NCBI GenBank assembly: GCA_000708525.1
Contig: JMRP01000005.1
Coordinates: 1 to 64,000, forward strand
Direction: 5' to 3'
Origin: Cyanobium sp. CACIAM 14
GTDB taxonomy: Bacteria; Cyanobacteriota; Cyanobacteriia; PCC-6307; Cyanobiaceae
Length of the DNA stretch: 64,000 nucleotides
Shown: one piece after another, positions 45,456 through 54,907 of the stretch
Position numbering within the stretch: the stretch's first letter is position 1
How the letters are laid out: every line of letters begins with the position of its first letter
The notes under the pieces: model-generated
Database searches by the model: none
The model's input: the letters and a program-made list of their open reading frames with translations, nothing else
Told to the model about the DNA's origin: nothing
Position numbers and translations under genes: made by a program

Positions 45456-46943
45456 TCAGAACACGTCCAGCGGCTCCCGCCGGAGCGCTTCGGCGCCCTC
45501 CAGCCGGGTGGCCTGGAGCACAACCTGCCGGCGGGCCGACTCGCCGCAACTGCGGGGGGTGGGGAAGATCTTGCCCGGGTTGGCCAGGCCCGCAGGGTCG
45601 AAGGCGTCCCGCACCAGCCGCATCGTGGCCAGGTCGTCGGGGGCGAACATCCAGTCGAGGTAGCAGCGCTTGTCGCTGCCCACCCCGTGCTCACCGGTGA
45701 TGCTGCCGCCGGCCTCGATGCAGAGGCGCAGGATCTCGGCCCCCAGCGCCTGCACCCGCTCGGTCACGCCGCTCTGGTCGGCCCGGTACATGATCAGCGG
45801 GTGGAGATTGCCGTCGCCGGCATGGAACACGTTGGCCACCGGCAGCTCGTAGCGGCGGCTGAGTTCCTCGATGGCGGCCAGCACCCCCGGCAGGGCGCTG
45901 CGGGGCACCACGCCATCCTGCACGTAGTACGTGGGCGTGATCCGGCCGACCGCGGCGAAGGCCGCCTTGCGGCCCTTCCAGAGCAGGGCGCGGTCGGCCT
46001 CGCTGGAGGCCCGGCGGATCGAACGGGCACCGGCCCGGCGGCAGAGCTCGCCGGCGATCTCCACCGCCGCGGCCACCTCCCTCTCCTGACCGTCGAGCTC
46101 GATCAGCAGCACCGCGGCCGCATCGCGGGGGTACTCGTCGACGCCGAAGAGATCGTCGACCGCATTGATCGTGAAGTTGTCCATGATCTCCATCCCCGCC
46201 GGCAGCACCCCGGCGGCGGTGACCAGACGCACCGCCTCACCGGCCGCCTCCATCGCCGTGAAATCGGCCAGGAGCACGGCCACGCTCTGGGGCGCCCGCA
46301 GCAGCCGCAGGGTGATCGCCGTGGCGATGCCGAGGGTGCCCTCGCTGCCGATGAACACGCCGCGCAGATCGAGTTCGGGCGTCTCGGCCAGGCCGCTGCC
46401 CAGCGTCGTGACGCTGCCGTCGGGAAGCACCACCTCCATCGCCAGCACGTGGTTGCTGGTGACCCCGTACTTCAGGCAGTGCACCCCACCGGAGTTTTCC
46501 GCCACGTTGCCGCCGATGCTGCAGACCACCTGGCTGGAGGGATCGGGGGCGTAGTAGAAGCCCTCGCCGGCCACGGCGCGGGTCACCCAGGAGTTGATCA
46601 CTCCCGGCTGGACGGTGATGCGCCGGTTGGCCAGATCCAGATCCAGGATCGTGCGCATGCGGCTGGTGGCGATCACCAGCGCCTCCTGTTCCGCCAGGGC
46701 ACCACCCGAGAGTCCGGTGCCGCTGCCGCGGGCCACGAAGGGCACCCCTTCGGCGTGGCAGAGCCGCAGCAGGGCCGCCACCTGCTCGGTGGTTTCGGGC
46801 AGCACCACCAGTGACGGCCGGGCCCGGTGCAGGGTGAGCCCGTCGCAGTCGTAGGCCAGCAACTCCTGGGGGGCCGCCACCACCGCGCTGGCCGGCAGCA
46901 GCCGGCGGCACCGACGCTCGATGGCGGCCCAGTCGATCGTCAC
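45456..46943 (-). CDS. glcD: Glycolate dehydrogenase FAD subunit (GlcD)
   Basis: Oxidises glycolate from photorespiration to glyoxylate (or D-lactate in some members). The FAD-binding PCMH domain is intact: [78 protein letters not shown]. The C-terminal FAD-linked oxidase domain contains [16 protein letters not shown] and [18 protein letters not shown]. The GTG at 46943 ([12 protein letters not shown]) gives the usual N-terminus; the open frame extends to a GTG at 47006. Divergent from hemL. Confidence 0.93.
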   Translation of the reverse strand: MTIDWAAIERRCRRLLPASAVVAAPQELLAYDCDGLTLHRARPSLVVLPETTEQVAALLRLCHAEGVPFVARGSGTGLSGGALAEQEALVIATSRMRTILDLDLANRRITVQPGVINSWVTRAVAGEGFYYAPDPSSQVVCSIGGNVAENSGGVHCLKYGVTSNHVLAMEVVLPDGSVTTLGSGLAETPELDLRGVFIGSEGTLGIATAITLRLLRAPQSVAVLLADFTAMEAAGEAVRLVTAAGVLPAGMEIMDNFTINAVDDLFGVDEYPRDAAAVLLIELDGQEREVAAAVEIAGELCRRAGARSIRRASSEADRALLWKGRKAAFAAVGRITPTYYVQDGVVPRSALPGVLAAIEELSRRYELPVANVFHAGDGNLHPLIMYRADQSGVTERVQALGAEILRLCIEAGGSITGEHGVGSDKRCYLDWMFAPDDLATMRLVRDAFDPAGLANPGKIFPTPRSCGESARRQVVLQATRLEGAEALRREPLDVF

Positions 46944-47066
46944 GGAAGGGTTACGGCGGGCCGGGGAAGGAGTGGCATTGCTTCCGAACTTACCGAGCCG
47001 GAGCACCCCGGGACCCTTCTGGGTCAGGATGGGAGACGATTCCCCCCACCATCCGCGGACCCCGCC

Positions 47067-48395
47067 TTGAGTTCGGCCACCCCTTCAGCGCCCGTCTCGG
47101 CCCCTTCGCTCCTCACCACCCGATCCGAGGAGATCTTCGCCGCCGCCCAGAAACTCATGCCCGGGGGCGTCAGTTCACCGGTGCGGGCATTCCGGTCCGT
47201 GGGCGGTCAGCCGATCGTCTTCGACCGGGTCAAGGGCGCCTACGCCTGGGACGTCGACGGCAACCGCTACATCGACTACGTGGGCAGCTGGGGGCCGGCC
47301 ATCTGCGGCCACAGCCATCCCGAGGTGATCGCCGCCCTGCACGAAGCCCTGGAGAAGGGCACCAGCTTCGGTGCCCCCTGCGTGCTGGAGAACGACCTGG
47401 CCGAGCTGGTGATCGCCGCGGTGCCATCGGTGGAGATGGTGCGCTTCGTGAATTCCGGCACCGAGGCCTGCATGGCCGTGCTGCGCCTGATCCGGGCCTT
47501 CACCGGCCGGGAGAAGGTGATCAAGTTCGAGGGCTGCTACCACGGCCACGCCGACATGTTCCTGGTGAAGGCGGGCTCGGGGGTCGCCACCCTGGGGCTG
47601 CCCGATTCCCCCGGCGTGCCCCGGGCCGTCACGGCCAACACCCTCACCGCCCCCTACAACTGCCTGGAGTCGGTCAAGCAGCTGTTCGCCGACAACCCCG
47701 GTGAGATCGCCGGGGTGATCCTGGAGCCGGTGGTGGGCAACGCGGGCTTCATCACCCCCGAGCCCGGATTCCTCGAAGGCCTGCGGGAGATCACCAGGGA
47801 GAACGGCGCCCTGCTGGTGTTCGACGAGGTGATGACCGGCTTCCGCATCAGCTACGGCGGCGCCCAGGCCCGCTTCGGGGTCACGCCGGATCTCACCACC
47901 ATGGGCAAGGTGATCGGCGGCGGCCTGCCGGTGGGGGCCTACGGCGGCCGCGCCGACATCATGGCGATGGTGGCCCCCGCCGGTCCCATGTATCAGGCGG
48001 GCACCCTGAGCGGCAATCCCCTGGCGATGACCGCCGGCATCAAGACCCTGCAACTGCTGAAGCAACCGGGCACCTACGAGCGGCTGGAGACGATCACGGC
48101 CCGGCTCAGCGAAGGCATCCGCGCCGCCGCCGCCGAGGCGGGCGTGCCCTGGTGCGGTGGCCACATCAGTGCCATGTTCGGCTTCTTCCTCTGCAAAGGG
48201 CCGGTGCACAACTTCGAGCAGGCCAAGGCCACCGACACGGCCCGCTTCGGCCGGCTGCACCGGGCGATGCTGGAGCGGGGCGTCTACCTGGCCCCGAGCG
48301 CCTTCGAGGCCGGCTTCACCTCCCTGGCCCACAGCGACGCCGACATCGATCACACCATCGCGGCCTTCCGTGACGTGTTCGCGCTGGTGGCCTGA
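47067..48395 (+). CDS. hemL: Glutamate-1-semialdehyde 2,1-aminomutase
   Basis: Second step of the C5 pathway to 5-aminolevulinate, the precursor of chlorophyll, haem and bilins. It is 442 residues with the PLP-binding Lys motif [18 protein letters not shown], substrate-binding [14 protein letters not shown], and GMKL-type landmarks [19 protein letters not shown] and [10 protein letters not shown]. The start is TTG at 47067; upstream sequence is not conserved-like. A core chromosomal gene, it marks the right flank of the sulfur island. The Liv-type transporter begins 54 bases later. Confidence 0.97.
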   Translation: MSSATPSAPVSAPSLLTTRSEEIFAAAQKLMPGGVSSPVRAFRSVGGQPIVFDRVKGAYAWDVDGNRYIDYVGSWGPAICGHSHPEVIAALHEALEKGTSFGAPCVLENDLAELVIAAVPSVEMVRFVNSGTEACMAVLRLIRAFTGREKVIKFEGCYHGHADMFLVKAGSGVATLGLPDSPGVPRAVTANTLTAPYNCLESVKQLFADNPGEIAGVILEPVVGNAGFITPEPGFLEGLREITRENGALLVFDEVMTGFRISYGGAQARFGVTPDLTTMGKVIGGGLPVGAYGGRADIMAMVAPAGPMYQAGTLSGNPLAMTAGIKTLQLLKQPGTYERLETITARLSEGIRAAAAEAGVPWCGGHISAMFGFFLCKGPVHNFEQAKATDTARFGRLHRAMLERGVYLAPSAFEAGFTSLAHSDADIDHTIAAFRDVFALVA

Positions 48396-48449
48396 GGTCC
48401 GGGCCTTCCGCCTGCGATAACCTCCGCCCAGCCTCCGCTGCCGCCTGCC

Positions 48450-49673
48450 TTGCCGACGATCCCCCGCCTGGCGCGCGGCCTGCTCGTGGCAGGGGTGATG
48501 ACGCTGCTCTCCGCGTGCCGCTCGGGGGGATCCGGCGCTGGCCCGATCGATGCGACGGGGGGAGTGCCGGTGGGAGCCGTGATCGCCCTCACCGGCAATT
48601 CGAGCGTGATCGGTCAGGACCAGAAGATCGGTCTGGAGCTGGCCGAGCGCCACTTCGCCGGCTCCGGCGCGCCGCCGGCGGCCAAGGGCGTGAAGGTGAA
48701 GCTCCGGCTCGAGGACGGCGGCAGCGACGAACAGACCGCGACCAACGCCTTCCGCACCCTGATCAATGGAGGCGTGGCGGCCCTGATCGGACCCTCGCTG
48801 TCCCAGCAGGCCTTCGCCGTGGATCCGATCGCCCAGCGGGCCGGCGTTCCCGTGGTGGGCCCTTCGAACACGGCCGTGGGCATCCCCCAGATCGGTTCCT
48901 TCATCTCCCGGGTCTCGGCGCCGGTGTCGGTGGTGGCGCCCCTCTCGATCGGGGCGGCCCTGCGGCAGAACCCCGCAATCCGGCGCGTGGCCGTGTTCTA
49001 CGCCCACGACGACGCCTATTCCACCTCCGAATCGAAGATCTTCCAGCAGGCGCTGCAGCGGCGGGGCCTCCAGCCGGTGACCGTGCAGCGCACGAACGTG
49101 AGCGACACCGACTTCCAGAACCAGGTGACCGACACGCTGCGGCTGAAGCCGGAGCTGATCGTGATCTCCGCCCTGCCCATGGACGGCGGCAATCTCGTGC
49201 GCCAAATACGGGAGCTTGGCTATGGAGGCGCGATCGTGGTGGGGAACGGCATGAACTCACCGAACATCTATCCCATCTGCCAGAAGTACTGCGATGGACT
49301 GCTGATCGCCCAGGCCTACAGCCCCGAAACCACCGCAGCCATCAACCAGACCTTCCTCTCCCTCTACCGGCAGGCCCGGGGAGGCGCCGTCCCGCCCCAG
49401 TTCTCGGCCCAGGCCTTCACGGCCTACCAGGTGGTGTTCGAATCCCTGCAGCGCCTGCAGGCCGCCCAGCCCCCAGGCAAACCGCTCACCGCGCTGCCCG
49501 CAGCCGAACTCCGCCGCCGGCTCAACAGCGAGATCCTTGCCGGCCGCTACGACACGCCCCTGGGACCGATCCGCTTCACCCCGGAAGGCGAGGTGGTGCA
49601 GGAGAGGTTCTACGTGGCCCAGGTGCGGATGAACGGCGACGGCCGCAGCGGTCGCTTCCAGCTGCTCCCCTGA
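48450..49673 (+). CDS. livK: Branched-chain/neutral amino-acid ABC transporter, binding lipoprotein
   Basis: Periplasmic binding protein of the LivJ/LivK (NatB) class, 407 residues. It is a lipoprotein: the signal ends in MTLLSAC followed by RSGGSGAG. The receptor domain starts VPVGAVIALTGNSSVIGQDQ, with KVKLRLEDGGSDEQTATNAF and VVGPSNTAV. The start is TTG at 48450. First of five genes encoding a full HAAT-family transporter. In cyanobacteria this is often the Nat-I neutral amino-acid system; urea (UrtA) is less likely because the usual urt features are not seen. Confidence 0.88.
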   Translation: MPTIPRLARGLLVAGVMTLLSACRSGGSGAGPIDATGGVPVGAVIALTGNSSVIGQDQKIGLELAERHFAGSGAPPAAKGVKVKLRLEDGGSDEQTATNAFRTLINGGVAALIGPSLSQQAFAVDPIAQRAGVPVVGPSNTAVGIPQIGSFISRVSAPVSVVAPLSIGAALRQNPAIRRVAVFYAHDDAYSTSESKIFQQALQRRGLQPVTVQRTNVSDTDFQNQVTDTLRLKPELIVISALPMDGGNLVRQIRELGYGGAIVVGNGMNSPNIYPICQKYCDGLLIAQAYSPETTAAINQTFLSLYRQARGGAVPPQFSAQAFTAYQVVFESLQRLQAAQPPGKPLTALPAAELRRRLNSEILAGRYDTPLGPIRFTPEGEVVQERFYVAQVRMNGDGRSGRFQLLP

Positions 49674-49680
49674 GCCCGGC

Positions 49681-50613
49681 ATGGACACCCTGCTGCAGAT
49701 CCTCTTCAACGGCCTCTCGGTGGGGGCGGTGTATGCCCTCTTCGCCCTCGGCTACACCCTGGTGTTCTCGGTGCTGGGGGTGATCAACTTCGCCCAGGGT
49801 GCCGTGTTCACCCTCGGCGCCTACTTCACCTATCTGTTCATCGGCGGCGGCGTGGGCAGCAACGGCGCCCTTGCCGGCCTGCAGCTCCCCTTCGCCCTGC
49901 CCTTCTGGCTGGCCCTGCTGCTGGCCGGCCTGGCGGCGGCGCTGGTGAGCGTGGGGGTGGAGGCGGTGGCCTTCCGCCCCCTGAGGCGCCGCGGCGCCGA
50001 ACCGCTCCTCTACCTGATCACCAGCCTCGGGGCAGGGGTGATCCTGGTGAACCTGATCCAGATCCTGATGGGCGCCGAGGGCTACGCCCTGCCGGCCGGG
50101 GCGCTGGGATGGCTGCCGGTCACGATCACGCTGGCGGGAGCGAGTGTGCGCACGGTGCAGGTGCTGCTGCTGCTGGTGGCGGCCGTGGTGGTGCTCGCCC
50201 TCACCTGGTGGCTGGAGGGCACCCGGGGCGGCCGGGCCCTGCAGGCGGTGGCCGAGGACGCCACGACGGCGCGCCTGCTCGGCATCGACAGCGACGCCAT
50301 GATCCGCCTCAGCTTCGCCGCCAGCGGCTTCCTGGCGGGCATCTCCGGCGGGCTGGTGGGGCTGAGCCTGAGCATCACCGGGCCCTACTTCGGCATCGGC
50401 TTCGGCCTCAAGGCCCTCGGGGTGCTCGTGCTCGGCGGGCTGGGCAGCGTGCCTGGGGCGGTGCTCGCCGGGCTGATCGTGGGCCTGGCGGAGGCCCTGG
50501 TGCCCGGCGAATGGTCGGGCTACAAGGACGCGGTGGCCTACGCCTTCCTCTTCGCCGTGCTGCTCCTGCGCCCCCGGGGCCTGCTGGGGCGGCCCCTGGA
50601 CACCAGGGTGTGA
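49681..50613 (+). CDS. livH: Branched-chain/neutral amino-acid ABC transporter permease (LivH type)
   Basis: A 310-residue permease with about eight helices and the LivH start LLQILFNGLSVGAVYALFAL. Internal motif AVAEDATTARLLGIDSDAMI is the ATPase-coupling loop, and FGLKALGVLVLGGLGSVPGA follows. Seven bases after livK; its stop overlaps the livM start (TGATG). Confidence 0.93.
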   Translation: MDTLLQILFNGLSVGAVYALFALGYTLVFSVLGVINFAQGAVFTLGAYFTYLFIGGGVGSNGALAGLQLPFALPFWLALLLAGLAAALVSVGVEAVAFRPLRRRGAEPLLYLITSLGAGVILVNLIQILMGAEGYALPAGALGWLPVTITLAGASVRTVQVLLLLVAAVVVLALTWWLEGTRGGRALQAVAEDATTARLLGIDSDAMIRLSFAASGFLAGISGGLVGLSLSITGPYFGIGFGLKALGVLVLGGLGSVPGAVLAGLIVGLAEALVPGEWSGYKDAVAYAFLFAVLLLRPRGLLGRPLDTRV

Positions 50614-51515
50614 TGGACGCCACACTGCCGGTGCAGATGGTGCTGGGGGCCCTGCTGGGGCTCTCGGTCTACCTGCCGCTGGCCACCGGTCAGCTCTCGC
50701 TGGCCACACCCGGCTTCTACGTCATCGGGGGCTACGTGGCGGCCCTGCTCTCCACCGGGGTGGCGGCCCTCGGAGGCGGGGAGCCCAGCTACCCCCTCCC
50801 CTCGCTGCTGCTGGAAATGGGGCTCGCGGCCCTGCTGGCGGCCGCGGTGGCGGTGGTGATCGGCCGGCCTGTGCTGAAGCTCCGTGGAATCTACCTGGCC
50901 ATCGCCACCATCGCCCTGGTGGAGATCCTGCGGGTGCTCAACCTCAACCTCCCCTTCACCGGCGGCGCCGTGGGCATCTTCGCCATCCCCCAGCCCTTCG
51001 CCGATCCCTGGGGCTATCTGCTGCTCTCCGCCCTGCTGCTGGCGGCGGTGTGCTGGCTGTGCGCGCGGCTCGGTGCGATGCGCCTCGGCCGGGCCCAGGC
51101 CGCCGTGCGTGACGACGAACTCGCAGCCGCCTGCATGGGCATCGACACGGCCCAGGTGAAACTCACCGCCTTCGTGATCAGCGCCGTGATCGCCGCCCTC
51201 ACGGGTGTGATCAGCGCCCATTTCCTGAACACCTGGAACGCCCGGCAGGGCAGCTTCGACGCCAGCATCACCACCCTGGCCTTCGTGGTGTTCGGCGGCT
51301 CCCGCACCTGGGTCGGTCCGGTGCTGGGGGGACTGGTGCTCACCGCGCTGCCCGAACTGCTCAGGCCGGTGGGGGACCTGCGGCTGATCGTGTACGGATT
51401 GGTGATCCTGGCCGGGCCTGTGGTCTTTCCCCAGGGGGTGATCACTCCCGAGCGGCTGCAGCACTGGGCCCGCCACCGGCCCTGGCGCCGCCCGTCCCCC
51501 AGGGCCGGCGCATGA
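50613..51515 (+). CDS. livM: Branched-chain/neutral amino-acid ABC transporter permease (LivM type)
   Basis: A 300-residue partner permease. It has about nine hydrophobic segments, coupling loop VRDDELAAACMGIDTAQVKL and late motif FVVFGGSRTWVGPVLGGLVL. Its start overlaps the livH stop by one base, and its stop overlaps the livG start by four bases, so translation is coupled. Confidence 0.93.
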   Translation: MDATLPVQMVLGALLGLSVYLPLATGQLSLATPGFYVIGGYVAALLSTGVAALGGGEPSYPLPSLLLEMGLAALLAAAVAVVIGRPVLKLRGIYLAIATIALVEILRVLNLNLPFTGGAVGIFAIPQPFADPWGYLLLSALLLAAVCWLCARLGAMRLGRAQAAVRDDELAAACMGIDTAQVKLTAFVISAVIAALTGVISAHFLNTWNARQGSFDASITTLAFVVFGGSRTWVGPVLGGLVLTALPELLRPVGDLRLIVYGLVILAGPVVFPQGVITPERLQHWARHRPWRRPSPRAGA

Positions 51516-52309
51516 GCACCCTCCCGGCTCCTGCCCTGCTGCGCGCCGAGGGCGTGGGCTGCCGCTTCGGGGGCGTGCGGGCCCTCAGCAACGTGAACCT
51601 GGCGGTGGGGGAGGGGGAGATCTTCGGGCTGATCGGGCCGAACGGCGCCGGCAAGACCACCCTCTTCAACGTGATCTCCGGCCTCACCCGCGCCAGCGAG
51701 GGGCGCGTGCTCTGGCGGGGAGGGTCGCTGGAGGGCCTGGGGCCGGAGCGGATCAGCCGCTGCGGCATCGCCCGCACCTTCCAGAACCTGCGCCTCTTCG
51801 ACAACCTCTCCGTCCTCGACAACGTGCGCGTGGGGATGCATCGCGTCGCCGGCGCCCCCCTGGCCGGCGCCCTGCTGGCCAGCCCCGCCTTCCGCCGCCG
51901 TCAGGCCGAGGTGCAAGACCAGGCGATGGAACTGCTGGAACTCTTCGACCTGGCCGCCCTGGCCCCCCAGCGCGCCGCCGATCTGGCCTACGGCGACCGG
52001 CGGCGGCTGGAGATGGCCCGGGCCCTGGCCACCGGTCCAAGCCTGCTGCTGCTCGATGAGCCGGCCGCCGGCATGAATCCGGCCGAGAAGGACGATCTCT
52101 GCGCGCGCATCGCCCGCATCCGCGAGCGCTTCGCCCTCACCGTGCTGATCATCGAGCACCATGTGCCGCTGATGATGCGTCTCTGCGACCGGCTGGCGGT
52201 GCTGAACTTCGGCGAGCGGATCGCCCTGGGATCCCCGGAGGAGGTCCGGCACGACCCGCGGGTGATCGAGGCCTATCTCGGCGGCCGCCCGGCGGGGCAG
52301 GACCCATGA
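51512..52309 (+). CDS. livG: Branched-chain/neutral amino-acid ABC transporter ATPase (LivG type)
   Basis: A 265-residue ATPase with Walker A GPNGAGKTTLFN, the LivG-specific GIARTFQNLRLFDNLSVLDN, a degenerate signature LAYGDRRRLEMARALA (normally SYGxQRRLEIARA), Walker B LLLLDEPAAGMNP and switch His in IIEHHVPLMM. Overlaps livM and livF by four bases at each end. Confidence 0.94.
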   Translation: MSTLPAPALLRAEGVGCRFGGVRALSNVNLAVGEGEIFGLIGPNGAGKTTLFNVISGLTRASEGRVLWRGGSLEGLGPERISRCGIARTFQNLRLFDNLSVLDNVRVGMHRVAGAPLAGALLASPAFRRRQAEVQDQAMELLELFDLAALAPQRAADLAYGDRRRLEMARALATGPSLLLLDEPAAGMNPAEKDDLCARIARIRERFALTVLIIEHHVPLMMRLCDRLAVLNFGERIALGSPEEVRHDPRVIEAYLGGRPAGQDP

Positions 52310-53058
52310 GCGCCCACCGCGTCGACGCGCAGGGGGCGGCCCCGCAGGCCCTGCTGGAACTGCGCCATCTCACCGTGCGCTACGGCGCCGTGACGGCCGT
52401 GCGGGGGATCGATCTGTGCGTGGGCAGCGGCGAGCTGGTGGCGCTGCTGGGCGCCAACGGCGCCGGCAAGAGCAGCACCCTGCGGGCCATCTCCCGCCTG
52501 GTGCCGGCCGCCGCCGGCAGCATCCACTGGCGCGGCGCGGATCTGGCCGGCCTGTCCACGGAGACCACCGTGCGGCTGGGCATCGGCCACTGCCCGGAAG
52601 GCCGGCGGGTGCTCAGCCGCCAGAGCGTGGCCGCCAACCTGGAGCTGGGTGCCTGGCTGCGGCGCGACCGGGCGGGCATCACCGCCGATCTGGAGCGCTG
52701 CTACGGCCTGTTCCCGCGGCTGGCGGAACGGCGCCACCAGCTGGCGGGCATCCTCTCGGGCGGGGAGCAGCAGATGCTGGCCATCGCCCGCGCCCTGATG
52801 GGCCGTCCCACCCTGCTGCTGCTGGATGAGCCCAGCCTGGGCCTGGCCCCGAAGCTGGTGGCCGAGGTGATGGCGGCCCTGGCGGGGCTGCACCGGGAGG
52901 GGCTGTCGATGCTGCTGGTGGAGCAGAACGCCACCGCCGCCCTGGAGATCGCCGACCGCGGCGTGGTGCTGGAGAGCGGCAGCATCGCGCTGGAAGGCAG
53001 CGCCGCCACGCTGCTGGCGGATGAGGGGTTGCGGGCGTCCTACCTGGGGAGCGGCTAG
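52306..53058 (+). CDS. livF: Branched-chain/neutral amino-acid ABC transporter ATPase (LivF type)
   Basis: A 250-residue ATPase with Walker A GANGAGKSSTLRAI, the LivF landmark GIGHCPEGRRVLSRQSVAAN, signature LSGGEQQMLAIARALM and Walker B LLLLDEPSLGLAP. Last gene of the transporter unit; the ion-channel gene follows nine bases later and may be read through. Confidence 0.94.
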   Translation: MSAHRVDAQGAAPQALLELRHLTVRYGAVTAVRGIDLCVGSGELVALLGANGAGKSSTLRAISRLVPAAAGSIHWRGADLAGLSTETTVRLGIGHCPEGRRVLSRQSVAANLELGAWLRRDRAGITADLERCYGLFPRLAERRHQLAGILSGGEQQMLAIARALMGRPTLLLLDEPSLGLAPKLVAEVMAALAGLHREGLSMLLVEQNATAALEIADRGVVLESGSIALEGSAATLLADEGLRASYLGSG

Positions 53059-53066
53059 GGAACGCG

Positions 53067-54068
53067 ATGTCCCCGCCGTTCCGCCTCGCCATCGAACTGC
53101 CGGCCGCAGCGGCGGGAGGGCCAGCAGTGCTGCTGCCTTTGGCCCTGCCGATGCCGCTCCTGCTGGCCGGGCTGCTGGCCGCCCTTCTGGCCCTGGCGCT
53201 GCTGCTCATCCGCCTCGCCGGCCGCCCCTGGCTGCAGCGCACGATCTTCGAGGCCGAGACCCCCTCCGGCAAAGCCTTCGACCTGGTGCTGATCCTGGCG
53301 ATCGCCCTGAGCGTGCTGGCCGTGGTGCTGGAGAGCGATCCGCTGCTGCGGCAGCGCTGGGCCGGAACCTTCCTGCGGCTGGAGTGGGGCTTCACGCTGC
53401 TGTTCAGCCTTGAGTTCCTGCTGCGGCTGCTGGTGGTCGGTGAGCCGCTGCGCTACGTGCGCAGTTTCTACGGGGTGGTGGATCTGCTGGCGATCCTGCC
53501 CACCTACCTGGGGCTGCTGCTGGGCGGAGGGAAGCTGTTCCTGGTGGTGCGGGTGCTGCGGCTGCTGCGGGTGTTCCGGGTGCTGAAGCTGGGGGCCTAC
53601 CTGCAGGAGGCGGAACTGCTCTGGAGCGCGTTGATCGCCGCCCGCCGCAAGATCACGGTGTTCCTGCTGGCGATGGTGACGCTGGTGGTGCTGATCGGCG
53701 CGCTGATGTACGTGATCGAAGCCGGCAACGACGGCTTCCGCAGCATCCCGGTGGGCATCTACTGGGCCTGCGTCACGATCACGACGGTGGGCTACGGCGA
53801 CGTGGCCCCGGTGACGCCGCTGGGGCGCTTCATGGCCTCGCTGGTGATGCTGATCGGCTACAGCATCCTGGCGGTGCCCACCGGCATCCTCGGTGCCGAG
53901 CTCGGCCTGGCCGCGCGGCGGCCGCCGGCTGAAGCGGTCCCCACGGCGGGCACAGCCACGTCGTCGCCTGCGGAGATGGCTGCTCCCCAGCGGATCTGCC
54001 CCTCCTGCCGGCTGGAGGGGCACGACAGCGATGCCCGCCATTGCAAGCACTGCGGCGGGTTGCTCTGA
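53067..54068 (+). CDS. Voltage-gated-type potassium channel with C-terminal zinc ribbon
   Basis: A 333-residue 6TM-type channel with an extra N-terminal hydrophobic run. The S4-like helix RVLRLLRVFRVLKLGAYL carries regularly spaced Arg. The selectivity filter is TITTVGYGDVAP. The C-terminus ends in ICPSCRLEGHDSDARHCKHC, two CxxC pairs likely to bind zinc, in place of an RCK domain. That suggests redox, metal or oligomerisation control of gating, which is inference. Nine bases after livF on the same strand. Confidence 0.9.
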   Translation: MSPPFRLAIELPAAAAGGPAVLLPLALPMPLLLAGLLAALLALALLLIRLAGRPWLQRTIFEAETPSGKAFDLVLILAIALSVLAVVLESDPLLRQRWAGTFLRLEWGFTLLFSLEFLLRLLVVGEPLRYVRSFYGVVDLLAILPTYLGLLLGGGKLFLVVRVLRLLRVFRVLKLGAYLQEAELLWSALIAARRKITVFLLAMVTLVVLIGALMYVIEAGNDGFRSIPVGIYWACVTITTVGYGDVAPVTPLGRFMASLVMLIGYSILAVPTGILGAELGLAARRPPAEAVPTAGTATSSPAEMAAPQRICPSCRLEGHDSDARHCKHCGGLL

Positions 54069-54907
54069 GCAGTGGGTCGTCGCGCAGCGGGCAGCCTGCA
54101 GTCCAGGAGCAGCCAGGGGGGCAGCCGCGGCTCCCCCAACCGCCTGCTCCAGCGGCCTGTCCCTTCGCAGCCATTGTGTTGAGGGTTCGCTGACATGGGG
54201 GTGCCGTGCCTCACCCATCAATGGAAGACGTCCGCACAAGCAACCTTCGGTCGGGCGACGCCAAGACTGTCGATCGTGCGGGTCGTGCCAGGCTCCCCAG
54301 CAGGCAGCAACAGCTTCAGGCTGGCTGCATACGCACAACAGGAGAATCGACCGACAGGCCGCGGCCTGAATGTTGGCAATGATAGCTTCCGGATGAGTGC
54401 GGATCCCCAGCAGAGCATCACTGGAATCAGCGCATCAATCGAGCGAGATCGTCACATCTGAGCCCCGGAACGATACAAGAGGGGCACCAACGACGCCAGG
54501 CAAGCGTTTCTGACCCGACGACCGTTCGCCCATCCATCCTGGTCAGTGATCTTCCGGCATGGAAGTCCACAGAGTCTGTAACCACGGGACCAAGCCTCGT
54601 GAATATTGGTTGCGGCCCAGAACCAACACGATCCCCATGGCTACGAAGCAACTGAGAGAACGAGATCCTTGAGCGGCGCGGCCGATCACATCCCCCCACA
54701 TCCCCGCTGACCGCCTTCCCTCCGCCACCTCCTTACCCACCGAAGTTTTCACCAAAATCTCCGCATCCACCACCCATTCGCTCAGCTTCAGGCGACCACG
54801 AGTCGATCCGCCCGGGCGAAGAACGCTTACCAGGAGTGCAGACCTTCAGACGGCACGACCACCGTCATCGCCAACGCCTATCCCCCTTTCACCCCAGCGA
54901 GGCCTCC
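54069..54907. other. 839-base stretch before the contractile injection cluster
   Basis: Only short unrelated open frames. Two weakly similar segments near 54307 and 54378 (GCAACAGCTTCAGGCTGG and GCAATGATAGCTTCCGGATG types) may be an old duplication. The sequence becomes less GC-rich toward 54700-54900, consistent with a promoter for the sheath-led operon. No gene is recognised. Confidence 0.5.

Noticed and set aside
47175..49205. 676-codon minus-strand frame over hemL and livK
   Set aside because: Shadow frame in high-GC sequence; both sense genes are strongly supported.
54195..54461. Two similar segments in an 88-codon frame before the sheath gene
   Set aside because: Similarity is too weak and short to claim a repeat family or gene.
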